In this document: positions 39,440-47,584 of the stretch, piece after piece | Numbering within the stretch: position 1 is the first letter of the stretch | Layout of the letters: every line of letters starts with the position of its first letter | Assembly (NCBI GenBank): GCA_035642535.1 | Contig: DASQSE010000085.1 | Coordinates: 1 to 64,000 of the forward strand | DNA: 64,000 nucleotides | Direction: 5' to 3' | DNA from: Jatrophihabitans sp035642535 | GTDB taxonomy: Bacteria > Actinomycetota > Actinomycetes > Mycobacteriales > Jatrophihabitantaceae | Program-made: the position numbers and the translations under genes | Notes under the pieces: model-generated | What the model saw: the letters and a program-made list of their open reading frames with translations, nothing else | Told to the model about the DNA's origin: nothing | Databases searched by the model: none

Positions 39440-42037
39440 TCAGCCCTCCGCGATGGCCGACAGCGGTGGCGTCCGCGCCGCCCGGAAGCCCGGCCACAGC
39501 GCGGCCAGGACGCCCACGACGGCCGCCATACCGAGGAACAGCAGCGCCTGGCCCCACGGCACGCTGAGCGTGTCCAGCCCCTGGTCGCGCAGCGTTCGGG
39601 CGAACAGCGACCCGAAGGTGAGTCCGATGCTCACGCCGAGGAACGCGCCGAACACCGCGATCAGCAGCGACTCGAGGTAGACCGTGCGGCGGACCTGTTT
39701 GCGCTGCATCGCGACCGCGCGCAGCATCCCGATCTCGCGACGACGCTCGATCACCGACAGCGCCTGGGTGTTGATGATGCCCAGGATCGCGATCACGATG
39801 GCCAGGCCGAGCAGCCCGTAGAGCAACCCGAGCAGGCCGTTGATCTGGCTCGCTATGTAGCCCTGGAACTCGCTGCGGTCGCGCACGTCCACGACGTAGA
39901 AGTCGTTCGTGACGTTCTTCAGGCCGTTTCGAACCTGCTCGAGGTCGGCGCCGGGCTTGGCATGCACCAGTGTCACGAAGTCAGCCCATCGGTTGGTCGG
40001 CGTCAACGCGCGGTAGACGTCGCCACCGACGGCCCACGGGCCGATCAACTGGTCGTCGGCGTAGATCCCGGTGACCGTCACCGTGATGGGCTTTACCCCG
40101 GGCACCTCGAGCGTGTGCTTGGTGCCCATCGTCCACTGGTGATCGTCGGCGTAGGTCCGGGACACGATCATCCGATGGCCGGACGTACTGACCGAGCCGG
40201 CGTCCATGTCGACGTTCATGACCGAGGTGATCGGCCCCGTGATCGCGGTGCTCTCCTTGACCGAGCCGTCGACGCTGGCCATCATGTCCTGCAACTCCGT
40301 CACCGACGCCACGCCGGGCACCTTCCGAGCCGCCTGCGCCGCAGCCACCGGAACGTTGACGTTGTAGTCCGTCGTGAGGATGTAGTCGGCCGTGACGTTG
40401 TTCTCGAACAGCTTGTCGAGGCTCGCCTTCCACGAGGCACCGATGACGGCGATGCCGGCGACCAGGACGAGGCCGAGGGTCAGTGCGAACGCGGTAGCCG
40501 CGGTGCGTCGCGGGTTGCGCACAGCATTCGTCCGGGCCAGCCGGCCGACGATGCCGAACGGACGGCCGACGACGCGACCGAGCGGTGCGATCACCCAGCG
40601 TGCGAACACCGGCGAGAGCAGCATCGTGGCCGCGCAGACCGCGACGAGCCCGGCCGCGATGAACAGCGCCGCAGGTCCGGCACTGTCGTTGGCGACGCCC
40701 GCGACGGTGGCTGCGGCGCCGGCGACCGCGACCACGACACCGATCGCGGTGCGGCGGCGCAGGCCGGCGGCCGACGGTGACGCGAACTCCTCGCGCATCG
40801 CCGCGACCGGAGCGATCCGCCCGGCGCGCCGTGCCGGGGCGGACGCGGCGAACACAGTGACGACGGTGCCGAGAATGATCGAGATGAGCACGGTGCGCGT
40901 CGACATGACGAGCCCGCCGGACGGCAGCCCCAGGTCGAGTGCGTCGAGCAGCGCGTGCAGCCCGTAGGCCAACCCCAATCCACCGGCGAGCCCGAGCGCG
41001 CTGCCGAGGACGCCCACGATGAGCGCCTCGCGGGTCACCGAGCGGCGCACCTGACGCCGGTCGGCGCCGACCGCGCGCAGCAGGGCCAGCTCGCGCTGCC
41101 GCTGCGCGACGATCATCGAGAACGTGTTGTAGATGATGAACGTGCCGACGAGCAGCGCGACGATGCCGAAGCCCAGCAGGATGTAGGTGATGAACGACAG
41201 GGCTGTCGTCACGCCCCCCGTGTCGTCGTCACGCACCTGAGTGCCGGTCTTCGCTTCCAGCCCGGCGGGCAGCACCTTCGCGATGCGCGCGGTGATGGTG
41301 TCTTCGGAGACGCCCGCCTGCGCCGCGACGTTGACCGCGTCGTAGTGCTTGCCGTCCGTGAACAGCGACATCGCCTGGTCCCGGCTGAGCAGCGCGCCGA
41401 GGTAGCCGCCGGTGTCGTACGAGACGTGGTAGATGCCGACGATGGTCGCGTTCGTGATCGGTGCGTTCTGCGTGACGAGTTTGACGTGCTCGCCGGCCGT
41501 CAGGTTGTACTTCTTCGCGGCGCCGTCGTTGATGACTACTTCGCCGGCCTTCGTCGGCGCGTGCCCGGAGATCATCTGAGGCGTCTCGCCGATCCGGTTG
41601 TTCGGTTGCCATGCGGCTCCGTGGCTGGGCGCCCCGCCGGTGTCGACCCGCTTGCCGTGATCGTCGACCAGGATCATGCTCGCGCCGATGACCGGCTCCA
41701 CGGCGCGGACTCCGTTGACGTGCTCGATGGTGGGCAGGAGGCCGATCGGCACGCCGGCCACATATCCGTGGGTGGGCTGCACCCGCGCGTCGATGCCCTT
41801 GTCGCTCGTCTCGAAGATCGCGTTGAAGCTCTTCTTGAGCGTGTCGGTGAACACGAACGAGCCGGCGACGAACGCGGTGCCGAGCAGCACCGAGATCAGG
41901 GTCAGTGCCAGCCGGACCTTGTGGGCCCGCAGGTTGCGCAGCGAGACGGTGCGCATCGGGTGCTTCGAGAGTTGTCCGCCCGTCGGCACGCTATGGCGCC
42001 GCGAGGGGCGGTCAGCTTGGGTGGGAGTCGTCGTCAT
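39440..42037 (-). CDS. ABC transporter permease (FtsX/MacB type, two FtsX domains)
   Basis: An 865-aa membrane protein with a large extracytoplasmic domain. First helix VRLALTLISVLLGTAFVAGS near the N-terminus, then a MacB-like periplasmic region, the first FtsX block (about 260-480, FIIYNTFSMIVAQRQRELALL, RAVGADRRQVRRSV), and a second block at the C-terminus (NTQALSVIERRREIGMLRAV). These transporters work as mechanotransmitters or exporters of lipids, peptides or drugs. ATG 42037 overlaps the ATPase stop by ATGA. Residues about 8-23 are encoded by palindromic repeat family 1, copy e. Confidence 0.9.
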   Translation of the reverse strand: MTTTPTQADRPSRRHSVPTGGQLSKHPMRTVSLRNLRAHKVRLALTLISVLLGTAFVAGSFVFTDTLKKSFNAIFETSDKGIDARVQPTHGYVAGVPIGLLPTIEHVNGVRAVEPVIGASMILVDDHGKRVDTGGAPSHGAAWQPNNRIGETPQMISGHAPTKAGEVVINDGAAKKYNLTAGEHVKLVTQNAPITNATIVGIYHVSYDTGGYLGALLSRDQAMSLFTDGKHYDAVNVAAQAGVSEDTITARIAKVLPAGLEAKTGTQVRDDDTGGVTTALSFITYILLGFGIVALLVGTFIIYNTFSMIVAQRQRELALLRAVGADRRQVRRSVTREALIVGVLGSALGLAGGLGLAYGLHALLDALDLGLPSGGLVMSTRTVLISIILGTVVTVFAASAPARRAGRIAPVAAMREEFASPSAAGLRRRTAIGVVVAVAGAAATVAGVANDSAGPAALFIAAGLVAVCAATMLLSPVFARWVIAPLGRVVGRPFGIVGRLARTNAVRNPRRTAATAFALTLGLVLVAGIAVIGASWKASLDKLFENNVTADYILTTDYNVNVPVAAAQAARKVPGVASVTELQDMMASVDGSVKESTAITGPITSVMNVDMDAGSVSTSGHRMIVSRTYADDHQWTMGTKHTLEVPGVKPITVTVTGIYADDQLIGPWAVGGDVYRALTPTNRWADFVTLVHAKPGADLEQVRNGLKNVTNDFYVVDVRDRSEFQGYIASQINGLLGLLYGLLGLAIVIAILGIINTQALSVIERRREIGMLRAVAMQRKQVRRTVYLESLLIAVFGAFLGVSIGLTFGSLFARTLRDQGLDTLSVPWGQALLFLGMAAVVGVLAALWPGFRAARTPPLSAIAEG
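41971..42016. repeat. Palindromic repeat family 1, copy e (inside the permease coding region)
   Basis: GTTGTCCGCCC (41971-41981), a 24-nt loop and GGGCGGTCAGC (42006-42016, two changes from the consensus arm). It lies within the first codons of the ABC permease and is read in frame as part of the protein. Confidence 0.7.
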
Positions 42038-42795
42038 GACTCGAGGCCCTTCATGCGGTCGAGGACGGACTCGGCGGTGGGCGAGCGCAGCTCGTCGACA
42101 ATGCGGCCGTCGTTGAGGAACAGCACCCGGTCGGCGTAGCTCGCGGCGTGCGGGTCGTGCGTCACGACGACGACGGTCTGGCCGAGCCGATCGACCGAAT
42201 GCCGCAGGATGCCCAGTACCTCGTTGCTGGAGCGCGAGTCGAGGTTGCCGGTGGGCTCGTCGCCGAACACGATCTCCGGACGGCTGGCGAGGGCGCGGCC
42301 GACGGCGACGCGCTGCTGCTGCCCGCCGGACAGCTCGCTGGGCCGGTGATGCAGCCGGTCGCGCAGCCCAAGCGTGTCGATGACCGTGTTCAGCCACTGC
42401 TGATCGGGCCGGCGGCCGGCGATCGCGATCGGCAACGTGATGTTCTCGAGCGCGGTCAAAGTGGGGACGAGGTTGAACGACTGGAAAACGAAGCCGATCC
42501 GGTCGCGGCGCAGCGCCGTCATCTTCTTGTCCGAGAGACCGCGCAGCTCGAGGGCGCCGATCCAGACGGAGCCGGACGTCACGCTGTCGAGGCCGGCCAG
42601 GCAGTGCATGAGCGTCGATTTGCCGGAGCCGGACGGCCCCATGATCGCGGTGAACTCACCGCGCCGAAGTTCGACGTCGACGTGGTCAAGCGCCCGGACC
42701 GCGGTTGGGCCGCTGCCGTAGCTCTTCACCAGATCGACCGCGCGCGCGGCGGAAACGGAAGGTTGAACGGAGGTCATGGTGCTTGATCGCGTCAT
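42034..42795 (-). CDS. ABC transporter ATP-binding protein (MacB/LolD type)
   Basis: The 253-aa nucleotide-binding partner of the FtsX-type permease. Walker A GPSGSGKST, Q-loop FVFQSFNLVPTLTALENI, signature LSGGQQQRVAVGRALA, Walker B IVFGDEPTGNLDSRS and switch His in VVVVTHDPHAASYAD. The LDSR after Walker B is typical of the LolD/MacB subfamily. ATG 42795 is used; ATG 42777 is an alternative and both lack a strong Shine-Dalgarno. Translationally coupled to the permease. Confidence 0.92.
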   Translation of the reverse strand: MTRSSTMTSVQPSVSAARAVDLVKSYGSGPTAVRALDHVDVELRRGEFTAIMGPSGSGKSTLMHCLAGLDSVTSGSVWIGALELRGLSDKKMTALRRDRIGFVFQSFNLVPTLTALENITLPIAIAGRRPDQQWLNTVIDTLGLRDRLHHRPSELSGGQQQRVAVGRALASRPEIVFGDEPTGNLDSRSSNEVLGILRHSVDRLGQTVVVVTHDPHAASYADRVLFLNDGRIVDELRSPTAESVLDRMKGLES

Positions 42796-42910
42796 ACCCC
42801 GAGCCTTGCGTTCCGGCGGGTCGCGAACCATTGGGATTGCCCCCGAATCGACCCTGACATTTGCCCCAGTACGGAGGTGGGGTTAGCACGGTGATCGGTG
42901 ACCGTCCGCG

Positions 42911-42916
42911 TAGGAT
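42911..42916 (+). promoter_or_regulatory. Probable -10 element for guaB2
   Basis: TAGGAT lies 31 bases before the TTG start at 42948, and AAGGAG (42934-42939) lies eight bases before that start. Unlike many genes in the window, this transcript would have a leader with a ribosome binding site. Confidence 0.4.
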
Positions 42917-42947
42917 GAGTTACCGGCGATCACAAGGAGCGCATCCG

Positions 42948-44456
42948 TTGCCCGACGCCTTTCCCGACAAGTTTGCGGCCCTCGGCCTCACCTACGACGA
43001 CGTGCTTCTGCTGCCCGGCGAGACGGATGTCGTGCCGGCCGAGGTCGACACCAGGTCGCGGCTCACCCGTGAGATCTCGGTGGCCGTACCGCTGCTGTCC
43101 GCCGCGATGGACACCGTCACCGAGTCTCGGATGGCCATCGCGATGGCCAGGCAGGGCGGCATCGGGGTGCTGCACCGCAACCTGTCGATCGACGACCAGG
43201 CCTACCAGGTCGACCTCGTCAAGCGGACCCAGACGGGGCTTATCCCGAACCCGGTGACGATCGGCCCGGACGCCACGCTCGAGCAACTCGACGAGGTCTG
43301 CGGCCAGTACCGGATCTCCGGGCTGCCCGTCGTGGACGCCGACCAGCGCCTGATCGGCATCATCACCAACCGCGACCTGCGCTTCGTCCCGGTCGCGGAC
43401 TGGGCCAGCACCAAGGTCGACGAGGTCATGACGCCGATGCCGCTGATCACGGCGCCGGTCGGCATCACCCGCGAGCGGGCCACGGCGCTGTTGCGCCAGC
43501 ACAAGCGGGAGCGGCTGCCGATCGTCGACCCGCAGGGCCGGCTCGCCGGGCTGATCACCGTCAAGGACTTCGTGAAGTCCGAGCAGTTCCCGAACGCGTC
43601 CAACGACAGCCACGGCCGGCTGCTCGTCGGCGCTGCCATCGGCTATTTCGGCGACGCCTGGGAGCGGGCCACCCGCCTGGTCGACGCCGGCGTGGACGTG
43701 CTGGTGGCCGACACCGCGCACGGGCACGTCCGACTGCTGCTCGACATGGTTCGCCGGTTGAAATCGGATAGCGCGACCCGTCAGGTGCAGGTCATCGGGG
43801 GCAACGTCGCGACGCGCGCCGGCGCGCAGGCATTCATCGATGCGGGCGCCGATGCGGTCAAGGTGGGCGTCGGGCCGGGCTCGATCTGCACCACCAGGAT
43901 CGTCACCGGGGTGGGGGCGCCACAGATCACTGCCGTGTACGACGCAGCCCAGGCATGCAAGCCGGCGGGCGTGCCGGTGATCGCCGACGGCGGGCTGCAG
44001 TATTCAGGCGATATCGCCAAGGCCATCGTCGCCGGTGCCGACTCGGTCATGGTCGGCTCGCTGCTGGCCGGCTGCGACGAGTCGCCGGGCGAGCTGATCT
44101 TCATCAACGGGAAGCAGTACAAGAGCTACCGCGGCATGGGTTCGCTCGGCGCGATGAGCTCGCGCGGCAAGAAGTCCTACTCCAAGGACCGCTACTTCCA
44201 GGCCGAGGTCGCAAGCGACGACCAGATCATCCCGGAGGGCATCGAGGGGCGGGTGGCGTATCGCGGGCCGCTCTCGGCCGTGGCGCACCAGCTGGTCGGC
44301 GGGCTGCGGCAGTCGATGTTCTACGTCGGCGCGCGCAACATCTCCGAACTCCAGGAGCGCGGCCGGTTCATCCGCATCACGCAGGCCAGCCTCAAGGAGT
44401 CGCACCCGCACGACATCCAAATGACCGCGGAGGCCCCGAACTACACCGCTGAGTAG
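42948..44456 (+). CDS. guaB: Inosine-5'-monophosphate dehydrogenase
   Basis: Oxidises IMP to XMP with NAD, the rate-limiting step of GMP synthesis. The 502-aa product has TYDDVLLLPG at the N-terminus, two CBS domains (about 110-225), the catalytic loop GVGPGSICTTRIVTG with Cys314, IADGGLQYSGDIAKA, and the flap region KSYRGMGSLGAM. TTG 42948 is set by AAGGAG eight bases upstream and by the conserved N-terminus. This is the catalytic GuaB2-type enzyme; a GuaB3 relative is at 45466 and guaA at 52105. Confidence 0.96.
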   Translation: MPDAFPDKFAALGLTYDDVLLLPGETDVVPAEVDTRSRLTREISVAVPLLSAAMDTVTESRMAIAMARQGGIGVLHRNLSIDDQAYQVDLVKRTQTGLIPNPVTIGPDATLEQLDEVCGQYRISGLPVVDADQRLIGIITNRDLRFVPVADWASTKVDEVMTPMPLITAPVGITRERATALLRQHKRERLPIVDPQGRLAGLITVKDFVKSEQFPNASNDSHGRLLVGAAIGYFGDAWERATRLVDAGVDVLVADTAHGHVRLLLDMVRRLKSDSATRQVQVIGGNVATRAGAQAFIDAGADAVKVGVGPGSICTTRIVTGVGAPQITAVYDAAQACKPAGVPVIADGGLQYSGDIAKAIVAGADSVMVGSLLAGCDESPGELIFINGKQYKSYRGMGSLGAMSSRGKKSYSKDRYFQAEVASDDQIIPEGIEGRVAYRGPLSAVAHQLVGGLRQSMFYVGARNISELQERGRFIRITQASLKESHPHDIQMTAEAPNYTAE

Positions 44457-44459
44457 GCG

Positions 44460-45140
44460 TCAGGGCTTGTCGGCCAGCCCGCCCTGCTCCTTCAAGGTGG
44501 CGCCGAAGACGGCGGCCTGGGTACGGCGCTGCATGCCCAGCTTGGCGAGCAGGCTGGAGACGTTGTTCTTCACGGTCTTCTCGGCGAGGAACAGCCGCTC
44601 GCCGATCTGCCGGTTCGTGAGTCCCTCGGCGATCAGGACGAGGATCCGTCGCTCCTGGGCGTTGAGCGACGCGAGCCGGGCATCCTCCTGCTTGCCCTCG
44701 CGGATGCGCTGCAGCACGCGAGCAGTGACGGTCGGGTCGAGCAGCGACTGGCCGGCGGCGACCTGGCGCACCGCGTCGATGAGGTTGGAGCCGCGGATCT
44801 GCTTGAGCACGTAGCCCGCGGCGCCGGCGAGGACGGCTGCGAAGATCGCCTCGTCGTCGTCGTAGGACGTGAGTATCAGGCACTTCACGGCCGGCTGCTG
44901 CTCGCGGATGACGCGGCACACCTCGATGCCGCTGCCGTCGGGCAGCCGGCCGTCCAGGATCGCGACGTCCGGCACTGCGGCGGGCAGCCTGCGCAGCGCC
45001 TCGGCGACGGTCCCGGCCTCGCCGACGACCTGGAAGTCCGGCACGCTGTTCAGCAAATCGGCGACGCCGCGCCGGACGATCTCGTGGTCGTCGAGCAGGA
45101 AGATGCGCGTGACGGACGACAAAGCCTCGGCTTCCGCCAT
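44460..45140 (-). CDS. devR: DevR/DosR-like LuxR-family response regulator
   Basis: A 226-aa NarL-type regulator. Receiver domain (about 10-130): acidic pair in IFLLDDHEIVRRGVADLL, phospho-acceptor Asp63 in VAILDGRLPDGSGIE, Thr91 and Lys113 in GYVLKQIRG. The C-terminal HTH: LNAQERRILVLIAEGLTNRQ, then IGERLFLAEKTVKNNVSSLL and LGMQRRTQAAVF. The block FLAEKTVKNxVSxLLAKLGM is very close to mycobacterial DevR, the hypoxia/NO dormancy regulator. No sensor kinase is adjacent. ATG 45140 preceded by GAGGAG. Confidence 0.85.
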   Translation of the reverse strand: MAEAEALSSVTRIFLLDDHEIVRRGVADLLNSVPDFQVVGEAGTVAEALRRLPAAVPDVAILDGRLPDGSGIEVCRVIREQQPAVKCLILTSYDDDEAIFAAVLAGAAGYVLKQIRGSNLIDAVRQVAAGQSLLDPTVTARVLQRIREGKQEDARLASLNAQERRILVLIAEGLTNRQIGERLFLAEKTVKNNVSSLLAKLGMQRRTQAAVFGATLKEQGGLADKP

Positions 45141-45465
45141 AGCCGCTCCTCGTGATCAAGTAGACGTCCGGTGACAGGACACCACATCAGGGGCGTATTG
45201 GATACCTGTAACGCGGGTTCTGTCATTTCGGACCAACGAGGCGGGCCTACGGAAGTGACTGGCCGAACCGGTCATAAGGGGCGCATGCGCGCGCGTGACC
45301 GGCGGCCGAAATAGCTCGGGCGCGTCCGGGGGGCTGTTCTCCCGGTCGCGCCCGTTACTTCACGATCCCGTGCCCAGCCGGCGATGCATAGGACACGATG
45401 GCCCGGAGTACCGGGTCTTTGGTCCCGCGCGGCAAGGTTGGCGCGGCGTGCGGCAGACTCGACCT
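45141..45465. other. 325-bp spacer between devR-like gene and guaB3
   Basis: This divergent intergenic region holds no convincing gene. It contains a GC-rich hairpin at 45318-45353 (listed separately) and a GCGCATGCGCGCGC stretch near 45281-45296. I see no obvious DosR box, tRNA or known riboswitch. The length and the hairpin suggest a structured guaB3 leader or two separate promoters. Confidence 0.4.
45318..45353 (+). terminator. GC-rich hairpin upstream of guaB3
   Basis: GGGCGCG (45318-45324) pairs with CGCGCCC (45347-45353) and CCGGG with CCCGG inside, separated by a single T-T mismatch, with a 10-nt loop. It is followed by GTTACTT. It could be a terminator-like leader element of guaB3. 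Confidence 0.45.
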
Positions 45466-46584
45466 GTGCCGGAAACCGTGGAGATCGGGCCGGGCCGCAG
45501 TGGGCGCCGCGGCTACTACCTCGACGAGATCGCGGTGGTGCCGACTCGCCGGACCCGCGGGCAGGCAGCCGTCTCGACCGCCTGGCAGATCGACGCGCAC
45601 GCCTTCGAACTGCCGTTGGTCGCCGCCCCGTCCGATGCCGTCGTCTCGCCCGCGACCGCGGTCGAGGTCGGGCGCCTCGGCGGCCTGGCAGTCCTAGACG
45701 GCGAGGGCGTCTGGTGCCGCTACGAGGACGCCGCCGCCGAGCTGGCCACGGTGACCGGCGACATCGCGCAGCTGCAGCAGGCATATGCCAAGCCGGTTGC
45801 TCCGGAGCTGCTCAGGGCGCGGATCGCCGAGCTGCGCGCGGCCGGGGTGCTCGTGGCGGTGCGGCTCTCGCCGCAGCACACCGCGGAGCTCGCCCCGCAC
45901 GCGCTGGCCGAGGGCGTCGACCTGCTCGTCATCCAGGGCACGGTGATCTCGGCAGAGCACGTGCAGCGCGAGAACCAGCCAGGCCTCAATCTCAAGACCT
46001 TCATCGCCGACCTGGACGTGCCGGTCGTCGTCGGCGGCGTGACGAACTACCAAACGGCGCTGCACCTGATGCGTACCGGCGCAGCCGGGGTGATCATCGG
46101 CTACGGCGCGCACGTCGGCTCTACGACCCACGCGGTTCTCGGGATCGAGGTGCCGATGGCGACGGCGCTGATCGACGCGGCGGCCGCGCGGCGCGACTAC
46201 CTGGACGAGACGGGCGGGCGCTACGTCCACCTCATCGCGTACGGCGACATGGCCACCGGCGGCGACATCGCGAAGGCGCTGGCGTGCGGCGCGGACGCGG
46301 TGATGCTGGGCGACGCGCTGGCCGCCGCGGTGGAGGCGCCCGGCCGCGGTCTCTACTGGGACGCGACGGCATCCCATCCGCGAATTCCGCGATCGGCGAT
46401 CGTCGACGTGGCGTTCGGCGACGCCGACCGTCCGTCGCTCGAAGAGCTGCTGGTCGGCCCGACCGCCGACCCCGGTGGGGAACGCAACCTCTTCGGTGCG
46501 GTACGCAGGGTGATGGGCAAGTGCGGGTACTCCTCGGTGAAGGAGTTCCAGAAGGTTGAGCTGATCGTGACCGGAGGTCGCTGA
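45466..46584 (+). CDS. guaB3: GuaB3 family IMP dehydrogenase-related protein
   Basis: A 372-aa barrel protein found in actinobacteria beside true IMPDH. It begins GRSGRRGYYLDEIAVVPTRR and has LVAAPSDAVVSPATAVEVGR. It lacks CBS domains, and the catalytic loop with Cys is replaced by GYGAHVGSTTHAVLGIEVP. Glycine-rich DMATGGDIAKALACGADAVM is retained. Without the active Cys it is not a standard IMPDH; related proteins have been linked to GMP reductase-like or regulatory roles. GTG start is by conserved N-terminus. fgd follows one base after the stop. Confidence 0.9.
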   Translation: MPETVEIGPGRSGRRGYYLDEIAVVPTRRTRGQAAVSTAWQIDAHAFELPLVAAPSDAVVSPATAVEVGRLGGLAVLDGEGVWCRYEDAAAELATVTGDIAQLQQAYAKPVAPELLRARIAELRAAGVLVAVRLSPQHTAELAPHALAEGVDLLVIQGTVISAEHVQRENQPGLNLKTFIADLDVPVVVGGVTNYQTALHLMRTGAAGVIIGYGAHVGSTTHAVLGIEVPMATALIDAAAARRDYLDETGGRYVHLIAYGDMATGGDIAKALACGADAVMLGDALAAAVEAPGRGLYWDATASHPRIPRSAIVDVAFGDADRPSLEELLVGPTADPGGERNLFGAVRRVMGKCGYSSVKEFQKVELIVTGGR

Positions 46585-46585
46585 C

Positions 46586-47584
46586 GTGGCACTGCAGCTC
46601 GGATACAAGGCTTCGAACGAGCAGTTCGCGCCGCAGAAACTGCTGGACTACGCCGTGCTCGCCGAGGAGTGCGGCTTCGACTCGGTGTTCGTCTCCGACC
46701 ACCTCCAGCCGTGGCGGCACGACGGCGGGCACGCGCCGTTCGCGATGTCCTGGCTCGGCGCGCTCGGCGCGCGCACCGAGCGGATCACGATGGGCACGTC
46801 CGTCCTCACCCCGACCTTCCGCTACCACCCGGCGATCGTCGCGCAGGCCTTCGCGACACTCGGCTGTCTGTATCCAGGGCGGGTGGTCCTCGGCCTGGGC
46901 ACCGGCGAGTCGATGAACGAGGTGCCACTGGGCGTGGAGTGGCCCGAGGCGAAGGAGCGGTTCGCGCGCTTCCGGGAGGCGGTGAAGCTGATCCGCCAGC
47001 TGTGGGCCGAGGAGCGCGTCACGTTCGAGGGCGACTACTACCGCACCGAGAAGGCGACGATCTACGACCGTCCCGAGCAGCCGGTGCCGATCTACCTGGC
47101 GGGCTCCGGGCCGGCCGCGACCCGGTTCGCGGGGCGGCAGGGCGACGGCTACATCACGACGTCCGGCAAGGATCCGGCGCTCTACACCGACACGCTCATC
47201 CCGGCCGTCCGAGAGGGTGCCGAGAAGGCGGGCCGGACGGTGTCCGACATCGACATGGCGATCGAGGTGAAGGTCTCCTTCGACCACTCGCGTGAGGACG
47301 CGATGAACGCGACGCACTTCTGGGGCGCGCTCGGGCTGACGCCTGAGCAGAAGGCCGGCGTCGAGGATCCCGTCGAGATGCAGCGCCTCGCAGACGAGTT
47401 GTCCGTCGAGCAGACCGCGCGCCGATTCATCGTCTCCACCGATCCGGACGAGCACGTCGAGCGGATCAAGACCTACGTCGACCTCGGCTTCAACCACTTG
47501 GTGTTCCACGCACCTGGACCGGACCAGGCCAAGTTCCTGAAGCTCTACGGGGAAGAAATACTCCCGAGACTCCGCAACTTGTGA
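46586..47584 (+). CDS. fgd: F420-dependent glucose-6-phosphate dehydrogenase
   Basis: Oxidises glucose-6-phosphate to 6-phosphogluconolactone while reducing coenzyme F420, supplying F420H2. The 332-aa luciferase-like TIM barrel matches FGD1: LQLGYKASNEQFAP, FVSDHLQPWRHDGGHAPF with the active-site Asp-His and Trp, TSVLTPTFRYHPAIVAQAFA, LGLGTGESMNE with the catalytic Glu, and YLAGSGPAATRFAG. GTG start one base after guaB3; its TGA overlaps the fbiC GTG, so enzyme and cofactor synthesis are coupled. Confidence 0.95.
   Translation: MALQLGYKASNEQFAPQKLLDYAVLAEECGFDSVFVSDHLQPWRHDGGHAPFAMSWLGALGARTERITMGTSVLTPTFRYHPAIVAQAFATLGCLYPGRVVLGLGTGESMNEVPLGVEWPEAKERFARFREAVKLIRQLWAEERVTFEGDYYRTEKATIYDRPEQPVPIYLAGSGPAATRFAGRQGDGYITTSGKDPALYTDTLIPAVREGAEKAGRTVSDIDMAIEVKVSFDHSREDAMNATHFWGALGLTPEQKAGVEDPVEMQRLADELSVEQTARRFIVSTDPDEHVERIKTYVDLGFNHLVFHAPGPDQAKFLKLYGEEILPRLRNL

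Noticed and set aside
45466..46584. guaB3 as a broken guaB pseudogene because it lacks the catalytic Cys and CBS domains
   Set aside because: The frame is intact and the sequence fits the known GuaB3 family, which naturally lacks both.
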